Assembly: GCA_026387595.1 (NCBI GenBank)
Contig: JAPLLL010000099.1
Coordinates: forward strand, 1 to 13,241
Length of the DNA stretch: 13,241 nt
Reading direction: 5' to 3'
Source of the DNA: Candidatus Omnitrophota bacterium
GTDB lineage: Bacteria; Omnitrophota; Gorgyraeia; JABMQH01
Part shown: positions 6,488 through 13,241 of the stretch, piece by piece
Position numbering within the stretch: the first letter of the stretch is position 1
Layout: each line of letters opens with the position of its first letter
The notes under the pieces: model-generated
Databases searched by the model: none
Told to the model about the DNA's origin: nothing
The model's input: the letters and a program-made list of their open reading frames with translations, nothing else
Made by a program: the position numbers and the translations under genes

Positions 6488-7033
6488 TCAATTTTGGAAA
6501 GAAACCTTGATAATAAGGAGGGTCCCTTTTAATAGATCGGATTGGCTGCTCTTAAGGGACAATATAAGGCGCTCTATTTTAAACAGCTTTTTGGAGCCTT
6601 CAAGTTCATACATGAATTTCAAAAACTGGTCTATCTTGCCCTCTGCTATCAGTTCTATGTTATATGTCTTGTATCCTTTAAGGAGTTTTTCGCCTTTAGG
6701 TTTTATGCTGGTTATCTTCGCGCCTGCCCTTTGGGCGGTGTCCTCTATCTCTTTCAGCGCTGAGGCTACGTCCTGCTCCTTATCGGCCTCTCTCTGGAGA
6801 TAATCTTTATATTTATCATAGCCTTTTTCAAGCTCATTTTTATCTGCCAAGAGCTTCAAATTCTTAAGCAGCTTTCGCTTCGCTGTTTCGGATTCCAGCC
6901 TCAGCTCGCTCCAGTTACGGTACAGCGGATCAAGCACCAATAAATAAACCGCAAAGATAACGGCTATACAGACTATGCCGATGAACAGGAACCTTTCTCG
7001 CTGCGTGAATTTGGAAAATATCCTCTTTATCAT
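6488..7033 (-). CDS. gspM: GspM/PilO-like platform protein
   Basis: 181 residues beginning MIKRIFSKFTQRERFLFIGI. A short cytoplasmic start is followed by one membrane segment about 15-34, a charged coiled-coil-like stretch about 38-100 and a ferredoxin-like periplasmic domain (GAKITSIKPKGE, YNIELIAEGKIDQFLKFMYE, LFKIERLILSL), as in GspM and PilO. It partners GspL in the inner-membrane platform. The ATG overlaps the gspL stop by four bases. It is the last gene of the gspE-M group; its TGA lies at 6488-6490, immediately before an intergenic repeat. Confidence 0.85.
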   Translation of the reverse strand: MIKRIFSKFTQRERFLFIGIVCIAVIFAVYLLVLDPLYRNWSELRLESETAKRKLLKNLKLLADKNELEKGYDKYKDYLQREADKEQDVASALKEIEDTAQRAGAKITSIKPKGEKLLKGYKTYNIELIAEGKIDQFLKFMYELEGSKKLFKIERLILSLKSSQSDLLKGTLLIIKVSFQN

Positions 7034-8427
7034 TTTGCCCGCCTGCTCAAAGCGCAGGTTATCTCAAAATCAACCAGTTCCCGCGTCTTTACCGTGCGCT
7101 TTTGCGCGTATTTTATCTGGCAATTTTTGAAATGCCCTGACTTCTCAAGGTCTGAGGTAAATTTAAAAACGCTGTTCAGGTCCGCCGCGCCGCCCCTCAA
7201 GGCAAGAGACTTGTCCAGTTCAAAATCCAGCACTGCGATCGATACGCCCTGCGGGACTATCCTGTAGACCTCGCGCATAACGTCCACTGCAGAGCCTTCG
7301 GTATCCAGGTATGCCTTTATTATGGCCAGGTCCTGCGAGATCTCCTTCAGTTTTGCTACCTTGGGCTCGGTCTCTTTTATCTTGAGGTTCAGCGTCTGGA
7401 ACATTTCCTTTTCATTTATCGCGCCCCTGAATATTATCGCAGCCACAACTAATTTAATCGCAAGTATTAACAAGGCCGCCCTGATAAATATCTTTTTTCG
7501 CGCCCTGCGTCTATTGTCCCGCTTTATCTGGGCGGGCAGAAAGTCCATTGTCACCTGCGGCAGGCCGTACGCAATGCCCAAAACCGGCGCGATCGATATA
7601 TCCCTGGCCGTATCGGAATAATCCGGCAGGGATTCCCTGTAATCTTCCGACAATATCTTAAGCGGATGGATGAAATCCGTATTCATGGGCGGCAATACCC
7701 CTGCCAATGCGGATCTAAGCGCCAACGCCTTTTCTTCTATCCCGGTAAGGACCACGGACGAGATCTCTCTTGAATTTTCCTTCTGATATGAGACAAATGT
7801 CTTCCTTATTTCTTCCGCCATTTCAGCGAAATCCTGCTTCAGCGGAAAACTGCGGCTGAACTCCATCTTTTCGCCCCTTATGACAACAACATCTATATAA
7901 GAGGCATCCACATCCAGCACAGCCCTTGTGCCCGCGAGGCCTGACACGGCCAGGCTCCAGCCTGAAACCGCCTCAGAGCTGAGCGCTATTCTTTCTATGT
8001 CCATGCCGGTTTTCTTTAATACATCTATATACCGGTCTACTACATTTCTATGCGCTATTGCGAGAAATATGTCCGAATATCCGTCCGGCCTTTTTTCTAT
8101 CACTTTATAATCCCAGACCAGTTCCTCCTGCGGATACGGAAGTTGTTTTCCGGCCTGCAGGTCCGCCATATTCTTTAATTCGGGATCGTCCACTGAGGGG
8201 AAGCGCAAGGTCCTTACGGTAACAAGGTGGCGCGGCACGCATATTGTGAGCGGGGTGCCCTTTCTTACACCTGCCTCTTTCAGCATTGCCGCGACGGCAT
8301 CGGCTACGGAATCGTCCGAGCGGCCGTCAACAGCCTGTTTCAGGAGCCTGGTTATACCGGTCCCGCGGCCGGTCCTGACGGTTTTTAATAACTTGATCCT
8401 GTCGCCTGTAAATTCAAGTATTACCAT
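7030..8427 (-). CDS. gspL: GspL-like protein (PilM-like cytoplasmic domain fused to PilN-like domain)
   Basis: 465 residues. Residues 1 to about 296 look like the actin-like PilM/GspL cytoplasmic domain (AVLDVDASYIDVVVIRGEKM, then SSVVLTGIEEKALALRSALA and APVLGIAYGL). A basic stop-transfer run (RRRARKK) precedes one membrane segment about 323-342. The rest is a PilN-like periplasmic part with a coiled coil (LKIKETEPKVAKLKEISQDL) and a ferredoxin-like fold near the end. GspL recruits the GspE ATPase to the membrane and binds GspM. The ATG directly follows the gspK TAG with no gap. It is longer than most GspL proteins and organised like a PilM-PilN fusion. Confidence 0.87.
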   Translation of the reverse strand: MVILEFTGDRIKLLKTVRTGRGTGITRLLKQAVDGRSDDSVADAVAAMLKEAGVRKGTPLTICVPRHLVTVRTLRFPSVDDPELKNMADLQAGKQLPYPQEELVWDYKVIEKRPDGYSDIFLAIAHRNVVDRYIDVLKKTGMDIERIALSSEAVSGWSLAVSGLAGTRAVLDVDASYIDVVVIRGEKMEFSRSFPLKQDFAEMAEEIRKTFVSYQKENSREISSVVLTGIEEKALALRSALAGVLPPMNTDFIHPLKILSEDYRESLPDYSDTARDISIAPVLGIAYGLPQVTMDFLPAQIKRDNRRRARKKIFIRAALLILAIKLVVAAIIFRGAINEKEMFQTLNLKIKETEPKVAKLKEISQDLAIIKAYLDTEGSAVDVMREVYRIVPQGVSIAVLDFELDKSLALRGGAADLNSVFKFTSDLEKSGHFKNCQIKYAQKRTVKTRELVDFEITCALSRRAK

Positions 8428-9399
8428 CTATTCCTCTGTCCAGCCTATTATCTGGGTCTTATGCGGCGGGGCGGGCGCACCGGTCCGTTTTACCACGCAT
8501 GTTACGGTCCTGCGCATTTTTCTCGGGGCGTTCAGCGCGCCGGTAGATCTTATCTCAAAATAATCCGAACCGAATACGACAAAATTTTCCAGGTGCAGGT
8601 TCTCAAGGACTATCGTATCCCATCCTCCGCCCTGGGCGGATTTTAGATATTCCTTTACCTCATCGAGCGTAGTAAAGGCACGGTTGTCCTCCCGTGTTTC
8701 AATATTCATATCCTCCCCGCCTCTGTAACCTATGATATTCTGGCTTGATTGTCCGAGCCCCAGGCCATCAAGCGCTTTTTCATCCGCGGTGTTTATATTT
8801 ATCTTTAACTCCTGCGGCCCGTATACCGTTATCGAATTTTTTATCCCCTCTTCCCCGTAAAACACGTCTTCCGGCATGTCTTTCACAAGCAGCAATTCCT
8901 CTGTGATGTTAAACGGCGCGTTTTTGCACTCATATGGTTTGTCGGGATAATCCTTGTTTATGGCGTCTGACGAGATGTCGGAATCGCCGCGCCATGCCCT
9001 GATATTATCCGCTATCTCATCCGTGATCTTCGGGGACATGCGCTTCAATATTTCTTTTGGTACCGTGTTGAGGTTAACCTTTCTCTGCAGATCGGTAATA
9101 AAACAATCGAAGCGGCCCTCCCCCACAGAAATGCCCTGCAGTTTTCCCGCCTGCGTCTCATCGGGTTCTAATGCAATGCCGCATGCCCAAAGCGTTTCTA
9201 TCGTAGGCGAATCGTCGTTCTGCAGTTCGTTCAGGGCCTTTACCACCCCTGCCCTGGCTATCTCATATGCCTTTAGGCTGTCGGTCTGATAAGAGGTAAG
9301 TTTCAACTCGATCGATGACCTGAACCCTATTCCTATTGCCAGAAGGGACAATATCGCCAGTATCCAGAGCGTGACCAGAAGTATTGTTCCCTTGTTCAT
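8428..9399 (-). CDS. gspK: Minor pseudopilin GspK
   Basis: 323 residues starting MNKGTILLVTLWILAILSLL. The short leader ends in Gly4, followed by a hydrophobic helix without Glu at +5, as usual for GspK. The T2SSK helical (SAM-like) regions are visible: KVNLNTVPKEILKRMSPKIT and later ININTADEKALDGLGLG with FTTLDEVKEYL. GspK caps the pseudopilus tip with GspI and GspJ. The start overlaps the gspJ stop by four bases (ATGA), and the stop abuts gspL. Confidence 0.92.
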   Translation of the reverse strand: MNKGTILLVTLWILAILSLLAIGIGFRSSIELKLTSYQTDSLKAYEIARAGVVKALNELQNDDSPTIETLWACGIALEPDETQAGKLQGISVGEGRFDCFITDLQRKVNLNTVPKEILKRMSPKITDEIADNIRAWRGDSDISSDAINKDYPDKPYECKNAPFNITEELLLVKDMPEDVFYGEEGIKNSITVYGPQELKININTADEKALDGLGLGQSSQNIIGYRGGEDMNIETREDNRAFTTLDEVKEYLKSAQGGGWDTIVLENLHLENFVVFGSDYFEIRSTGALNAPRKMRRTVTCVVKRTGAPAPPHKTQIIGWTEE

Positions 9400-10022
9400 T
9401 CTTCCTTGCCCAGCGTGCCTGCCGGCATAAAGATCGTCTTCCTGAAGATCTCCTTTTGGCTTGTCCCGGCCCTTTCTAACTCAAGCGTGACCCTGACGCC
9501 GCGCGGGAGATTGGCGGTGTCCTGCCAGGAATCCTTCCACTGGATCGGCTCTTGGGGTGTTGCGCCGGCATAGGCATATTCAAAGGAAAGGCCGTCTAAG
9601 CCCCTGACCACGAATTCATCTTTTTTCTCATCCTGCGCAAAACCATCCTTTTGAAAGGCAATGCTCCTTTTTAACAGGCCCTTCTGGCCGCCTGAAGGGA
9701 ACACGAACTCATAACTTACCTTTGCAAGTTCATTTTTTACCCGCGTCACAAAAGAAAGTTTTTTTGTCTCGCCGGAAAAGAAAAGACTCTCAACAACGGC
9801 CCCTTCCTGCTTCGGCTGCGCGTAACTGACCGCGTTGGCGAGTTCCTTGGTAATACCGTCAAGGGAAAGCCTTATGCCCTGGCCGTATTCGGAACTTGCC
9901 TTCTGTTTGCCCCATATCTTTACGCCCCCGGAAAAAACTGAATACAGCGTAACGGCTATTACAGAAAATATCAGGGCCGCGATTAAAAGCTCCATCAACG
10001 TAAAGCCTTTTTTATTTTTCAT
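9396..10022 (-). CDS. gspJ: Minor pseudopilin GspJ
   Basis: 208 residues. The N-terminus MKNKKG/FTLMELLIAALIF is a textbook prepilin signal: a short basic leader, Gly at -1, Phe at +1, Glu at +5 and a hydrophobic helix. Downstream GGVKIWGKQKASSEYGQGIR and a beta-rich C-terminal half (SFVTRVKNELAKVSYEFVFP, VRGLDGLSFEYAYAG, LPRGVRVTLELE) match GspJ. It forms the pseudopilus tip with I and K. It overlaps gspI and gspK by four bases each. Confidence 0.93.
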   Translation of the reverse strand: MKNKKGFTLMELLIAALIFSVIAVTLYSVFSGGVKIWGKQKASSEYGQGIRLSLDGITKELANAVSYAQPKQEGAVVESLFFSGETKKLSFVTRVKNELAKVSYEFVFPSGGQKGLLKRSIAFQKDGFAQDEKKDEFVVRGLDGLSFEYAYAGATPQEPIQWKDSWQDTANLPRGVRVTLELERAGTSQKEIFRKTIFMPAGTLGKEE

Positions 10023-10444
10023 GTGCTTTTGTTCCTGATGTATGTGGCAACCTTTATTTTGCCACCGGTGCCTGTCCGGCGGCCGGTCTCTGCCTCTACC
10101 AGATTTATCTCTTTTTTATCGTCTATAGGCTGGGCGTATACACGCCAGCTGTAAGCCCCGTCCTGGGAATCTCCTGCAGACTCGCCTTCTTCAAGCTCGC
10201 CTTTCATATCCAGTTCAAACAGTTCATCCTCAAGGGCCAGGCAGGCCTTTTGGATGTTACGCGCGGTATCTGTTGCTTTTAGCGACACAACATAGGACCG
10301 CATGATAAACACAAAACTGGTCGCGATAACAACAACGCTCAATATCACCTCAAGCAACATAAACCCAGCTCTTCCTGCTTCTCGCCTCTCCCCCCATAGG
10401 AAGGGCTGGGTAAAGCCCTGATTATTCCTGCGTCGTAATGACAT
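10019..10444 (-). CDS. gspI: Minor pseudopilin GspI with a 17-residue insertion in its prepilin leader
   Basis: From the ATG at 10444 this is 141 residues beginning MSLRRRNNQGFTQPFLWGER; an ATG at 10468 is possible. The pseudopilin helix is MLLEVILSVVVIATSFVFIM, with Glu at +5 counted from the Phe before it. The likely cut is GRAG/FMLLEV, after an unusually long 27-residue leader. Removing 17 residues (TQPFLWGERREAGRAGF) would give MSLRRRNNQG/FMLLEV, a normal ten-residue leader. The extra 51 bases are a palindromic element with duplicated TTTA, listed separately. The mature part (ARNIQKACLALEDELFELDM, later YSWRVYAQPIDDKKEINLVE) fits GspI. The start overlaps the gspH 3' end by about 23 bases and the end overlaps gspJ by four. 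Confidence 0.87.
   Translation of the reverse strand: MSLRRRNNQGFTQPFLWGERREAGRAGFMLLEVILSVVVIATSFVFIMRSYVVSLKATDTARNIQKACLALEDELFELDMKGELEEGESAGDSQDGAYSWRVYAQPIDDKKEINLVEAETGRRTGTGGKIKVATYIRNKST
10364..10410. mobile_element. 47-bp palindromic (MITE-like) element inserted in gspI
   Basis: The 13-base arms CCCAGCTCTTCCT (10364-10376) and AGGAAGGGCTGGG (10398-10410) are inverted repeats with 12 of 13 positions matching; the mismatch would be a G-U pair in RNA. The loop is 21 bases. On the minus strand the element has TTTA immediately on both sides (10411-10414 and 10360-10363), which looks like a 4-bp target duplication. Element plus one TTTA is 51 bases, exactly 17 codons, so the frame is kept. 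No coding capacity of its own; it would depend on a transposase elsewhere. Copy number elsewhere is unknown. Confidence 0.65.
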
Positions 10445-10940
10445 TCCCCAATGTTCCTGTCGTAGCAAGCTTTAATGTTTTTTTGTTTTTATTCATAAGT
10501 TTTATTTCTGTTTTATCGCAGCGGCCGTCGGGATAAAAAAATATGTCCCTGGACTGGCCCTCTATTTCTATATTCTGCGGTATATGAAACAGCTTGCCGA
10601 ACCTGTCTTTAGGAATTACGTATTGCGCCGCTGTGTCCGGCGCCCCGCCTGAAGCGATGAGCAGCCTGTATGTTTTGTTCTCGTAATCAAAGGTTATCTT
10701 GCACACGGCTTCATCCGCTACCGCCTTGTGCTGCGCGAATGTTATAAAACTGGTGATATTCGCTGCCGCCTCTTTAAGCTCCAGATCAGAAAATGTTTTC
10801 CTGAAAAGCGGCGTTGAGAACGAAACAAGTATCAATATTATCGCGCTGACTATAAACAGCTCGATCAGCGTAAAACCGCGGATACCCCTACTCGATAGCC
10901 GCGTTTGAAGCGCCCTCTTCGTCGGACCAGTTTGTGACAT
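10422..10940 (-). CDS. gspH: Minor pseudopilin GspH
   Basis: 172 residues from the ATG at 10940 (MSQTGPTKRALQTRLSSRGI...); the frame also has an ATG at 10988, but that lies deeper in gspG. There is no ATG, GTG or TTG between 10940 and the prepilin motif RGIRG/FTLIELFIVSA, so a leader of about 22 residues seems required. Glu at +5 is present. GspH-like features follow: helix FSDLELKEAAANITSFITFA, then beta strands (CKITFDYENKTYRLLI, IEGQSRDIFFYPDGRC, LKLATTGTLG). The start overlaps the gspG end by about 53 bases in a different frame, with GGAAG 5 bases upstream of the ATG. Confidence 0.85.
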   Translation of the reverse strand: MSQTGPTKRALQTRLSSRGIRGFTLIELFIVSAIILILVSFSTPLFRKTFSDLELKEAAANITSFITFAQHKAVADEAVCKITFDYENKTYRLLIASGGAPDTAAQYVIPKDRFGKLFHIPQNIEIEGQSRDIFFYPDGRCDKTEIKLMNKNKKTLKLATTGTLGNVITTQE

Positions 10941-11269
10941 CGTCGCTTCCGCCTTCGGAACGGTCGCGGCCGTTCGACCACAGGTCATATGAATCCTTGT
11001 TATGCTCGCCGGGGAATTTGTACTGGTAATCCTGGCCCCATGGGTCTTTTGGTAAGCGCCTCCAGGTCGCTCGGATATGTGCCGTTATCCAGCTCATACA
11101 TATCGAGCCCCATCGCAACATTTGATTCTATGTCCGCTTTGGCAGCGATCCTGCGCGCCTGCTCTGACCTGCCGGCTAGTTTCGGCATGACCATCGCTAT
11201 CAGGACGCCTATGATGATAACAACTAACATAAGTTCTATTAACGTAAAAGCCCTTTTAGCAAATTTCAT
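10888..11269 (-). pseudogene. gspG: Major pseudopilin GspG, disrupted by a frameshifting deletion
   Basis: The 5' part (11269 down to a TAA at 11000) reads MKFAKRA/FTLIELMLVVIII, then ADIESNVAMGLDMYELDNGT and YPSDLEALTKRP, after which the frame leaves the family. The 3' part in another frame reads LPKDPWGQDYQYKFPGEH, then YDLWSNGRDRSEGGSDDVTNW and ends at 10888. Together these are the two halves of GspG, but the usual 15-20 residues between the LEAL and LPxDPWG motifs are missing and the frames disagree. The junction is 11041-11056. GspG is the main pseudopilus subunit, so this would disable the system unless it is a sequence error or there is another copy. A strong ribosome site (GGGGGGAAG, 11276-11284) precedes the ATG. 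The residue before the cleavage site is Ala, not the usual Gly. Confidence 0.85.
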
Positions 11270-11284
11270 CTTAATCTTCCCCCC

Positions 11285-12505
11285 TTATCTTGCAATTAAG
11301 CTAATCTGGAATATCGGCAACAATATGGATATAACTATGAACCCGACTATGAGCCCCATCACCAGTATCATGGCCGGCTCTATGAGGCTTGATATTATCT
11401 TTATCGTCTTGTCGGTCTGGCGTTCGTATGAATCGGCTATTTTCATGAGCGCCTTTTCCAGCTGGCCCGATTCTTCGCCTACCGCTATCATATTTGTGAC
11501 AAAAAGCGGAAAATATTCCCCTTCTGAAAACGCCTTTGCCAGGGTCGAGCCCTCCCTTACGCTGTTAAAGGCTTCAGTTATTTCCTTTTTTGCGGGCGCG
11601 TTAGACATGATATCCCTGGATACCTCAAGGGATTCCAGGATCGTGACGCCGTTCGCAAGCAGCGTGCCGAGCGTCCTGGCAAAGCGGGCAATATCAACTT
11701 TTCTTAAAAAATCCCCGAGCACAGGCAGCCGCAGTTTAGCCCTGTCCAAAAACGCCTTGCCCTCGGGCGTCCTGTAAAGCTGCCTTACGGCGAAAAAGAT
11801 AAAAAGAAAACCCGCTATCAGCAGGTACCAGTAAAATCTTATAAAATCGCTTATCGCAAGAAGGACCTGCGTAATAAAAGGCAGGCCCTGGCCAAGGTCC
11901 TGGAAAATGCCGACCACGCGTGGCATAACAAATGTCAAAAGCACGATTATTGTCGCGACGCCTACGCATGCCATGAGGATCGGGTACGCGAGCGCGGCCT
12001 GGACCTTTGTCTTGAACTCTTCCTGTTCCTCCAAAAAACCCGAAAGCCTGTTCAGGACAACCTCCAGCGCGCCGCTCACCTCTCCGGAGCGGACCATGCT
12101 GACATACAGATGCGGGAATATAGACGGATGCTGGGCAAGGGCCGCGGCCAGATTGTTGCCGGCCTTCACGTAACTGCTTATATCCTCAATGGTATTTTTA
12201 AGTTTCTTATTCTCGGTCTGCCTGGCAAGTACGCTAAGCGCATCTATTATCGTCACCCCGCCTTCCAGCAGGTCTGCCAGCTGCCTTGTAAAAAGAGCGA
12301 GGTCAGCTGTCTTTACCCTGCCCGAAAATGTAAAGGAGAGGCTGCTTCGTATGCCTGCGGCAGTCTCCCCTTCTTCCTCAATGTTCACCGGGAAAAGTCC
12401 CAGGCCCGTGATCTTGGACAACGCCTGTGCCTTGGTCTCGGCGTCTATGCGGCCCTCTACGATCTCCTGAGGCCCCTTCTTGGCCTTATAAAAAAATCGG
12501 GGCAT
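11285..12505 (-). CDS. gspF: Type II secretion platform protein GspF
   Basis: 406 residues, full family length, starting MPRFFYKAKKGPQEIVEGRI. It has two T2SSF domains (about 70-190, FTRQLADLLEGGVTIIDALS; about 270-395, FARTLGTLLANGVTILESLE) and three membrane segments (about 170-195, 220-240 and close to the C-terminus, MILVMGLIVGFIVISILLPI). GspF is the polytopic inner-membrane core driven by GspE. It starts 9 bases after the gspE stop and ends 15 bases before gspG. Confidence 0.97.
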   Translation of the reverse strand: MPRFFYKAKKGPQEIVEGRIDAETKAQALSKITGLGLFPVNIEEEGETAAGIRSSLSFTFSGRVKTADLALFTRQLADLLEGGVTIIDALSVLARQTENKKLKNTIEDISSYVKAGNNLAAALAQHPSIFPHLYVSMVRSGEVSGALEVVLNRLSGFLEEQEEFKTKVQAALAYPILMACVGVATIIVLLTFVMPRVVGIFQDLGQGLPFITQVLLAISDFIRFYWYLLIAGFLFIFFAVRQLYRTPEGKAFLDRAKLRLPVLGDFLRKVDIARFARTLGTLLANGVTILESLEVSRDIMSNAPAKKEITEAFNSVREGSTLAKAFSEGEYFPLFVTNMIAVGEESGQLEKALMKIADSYERQTDKTIKIISSLIEPAMILVMGLIVGFIVISILLPIFQISLIAR

Positions 12506-12514
12506 ATCTTTTTA

Positions 12515-13241
12515 TTATTCTATCTCTTTCTCTTTTGCCACGCGCAGGACCTCTGACGGCGTTGTAAGCCCCTTTTTTATCTTGACCCATCCGTCCTGCG
12601 CAAGCGTGCGCATGCCTTCGGAAACAGCCTTCCTTTTTATCTTGTCGCTTGAGACCCTCTGCAGGATCAATTCCCTTACGGACTCGCCCGTGACCAGAAA
12701 TTCGTAAATTGCGGTACGGCCCTTGTAGCCGGTGTACTTGCATTGTTCACAGCCCTTGCCTTCGTATATCTTGGCGCCTTTTGCCTCTTCGGCGGAAACC
12801 CCGAGTTCCCGCATTATTTCTTTTGTAAGCGAGACCTCATGTTTACAGCTTTTACATATCAGCCTTACGAGACGCTGCGCTATAAAACATTCAACAGATG
12901 AAGCGACCAGGTAGGGCTCTATCCCCATATCAAGCAGCCTGGCTATGCCTCCTGCAGCGTCATTGGTGTGAAGCGTGCTGAACACAAGGTGGCCGGTCAG
13001 GCTTGACCTTATGGTTATCTCCGCTGTCTCATAATCCCTGACCTCGCCCACCATCATGATGTCCGGATCGTGCCGCAGCATGCTCCGCAGTCCTGCCGCA
13101 AATGTCAGGCCGATCTTGGGGTTGACCTGTATCTGGGTTACGCCCGAGACCTGATATTCTATAGGGTCTTCTATGGTTATTATCTTCATTTCTTTTTTGT
13201 TCAATTTCTGCAGGCACGCGTAGAGCGTCGTAGTCTTGCCG
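12515..13241 (-). CDS. gspE: Type II secretion ATPase GspE, C-terminal part (5' end beyond window)
   Basis: The frame is open at the right edge; 241 residues are visible, beginning within Walker A (GKTTTLYACLQKLNKKEMK). Further motifs: Asp box ITIEDPIEYQVSGVTQIQVN, Walker B DPDIMMVGEVRD, His box TGHLVFSTLHTNDAAGGIAR and the four-cysteine zinc site CKSC...CEQC that marks GspE/PilB. The C-terminal helices (KIKRKAVSEGMRTLAQDGWV) are intact. It powers pseudopilus assembly at the cytoplasmic face with GspL and GspF. An internal ATG at 13186 is not the start. Confidence 0.96.
   Translation of the reverse strand, partial: GKTTTLYACLQKLNKKEMKIITIEDPIEYQVSGVTQIQVNPKIGLTFAAGLRSMLRHDPDIMMVGEVRDYETAEITIRSSLTGHLVFSTLHTNDAAGGIARLLDMGIEPYLVASSVECFIAQRLVRLICKSCKHEVSLTKEIMRELGVSAEEAKGAKIYEGKGCEQCKYTGYKGRTAIYEFLVTGESVRELILQRVSSDKIKRKAVSEGMRTLAQDGWVKIKKGLTTPSEVLRVAKEKEIE

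Noticed and set aside
10401..10419. Short stem AGGGCT-GGGTAA-AGCCCT just after the gspH stop, a possible terminator
   Set aside because: No T-run, it lies within the gspI coding region and partly results from the palindromic element edge.
11041..11056. Programmed ribosomal frameshifting at the AAAAG run in gspG
   Set aside because: A simple shift would join the halves but still leave out the 15-20 residues usual between the two motifs, and no stimulatory structure is evident.
10989..11777. Open frame of 262 residues on the + strand
   Set aside because: It lies opposite gspF and gspG, which have clear family motifs; its translation has no recognisable domain and no ribosome site pattern.

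Overview
The window is a densely packed, single-direction (minus-strand) block from a bacterium with an outer membrane. It carries most of a type II secretion / type IV-pilus-like (Gsp) machine, followed without a visible terminator by an acyl-CoA dehydrogenase and both subunits of an electron transfer flavoprotein. A secretin plus Gsp inner-membrane proteins points to a diderm. The L and M proteins look like PilM-PilN and PilO, an ExeA-type ATPase gene and a small MerR gene sit inside the cluster, and EtfA carries an N-terminal ferredoxin domain. This mix reminds me of environmental lineages such as Omnitrophota, but that is an impression, not a placement. No RNA genes, CRISPR arrays or transposase genes are seen.

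Layout in transcription order (right to left): gspE (enters from the right edge, C-terminal part only), gspF, gspG (broken), gspH, gspI (insertion in its leader), gspJ, gspK, gspL, gspM. Next comes the only real intergenic space (about 6267-6487), which holds a near-consensus sigma70-type promoter and a MerR-style promoter/operator. Then follow a small merR-like gene, an ExeA-type AAA ATPase whose 3' end looks lost, a gspC/pilP-like gene without a convincing start, the secretin gspD, an acyl-CoA dehydrogenase, etfB and etfA (runs off the left edge). Most neighbours overlap by 1-4 bases or abut, as in translationally coupled operons.

Functionally, GspE powers the platform GspF/L/M, which assembles a pseudopilus from the major pseudopilin GspG and the minor pseudopilins H-I-J-K. 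GspC links this platform to the GspD secretin, which here has an extra C-terminal TonB/TolA-like domain. The acyl-CoA dehydrogenase would pass electrons to EtfAB; the ferredoxin-fused EtfA raises the possibility of a ferredoxin-linked, perhaps bifurcating, reaction.

The most striking observation is a 47-bp palindromic element flanked by TTTA direct repeats. It sits in frame in the prepilin leader of gspI and recreates the Gly-Phe prepilin peptidase site at its far edge. Two further lesions, in gspG and at the exeA/gspC junction, look like deletions or consensus errors. The main regulatory observation is a MerR-type promoter with a 19-bp spacer and internal dyad in front of the merR-like gene.
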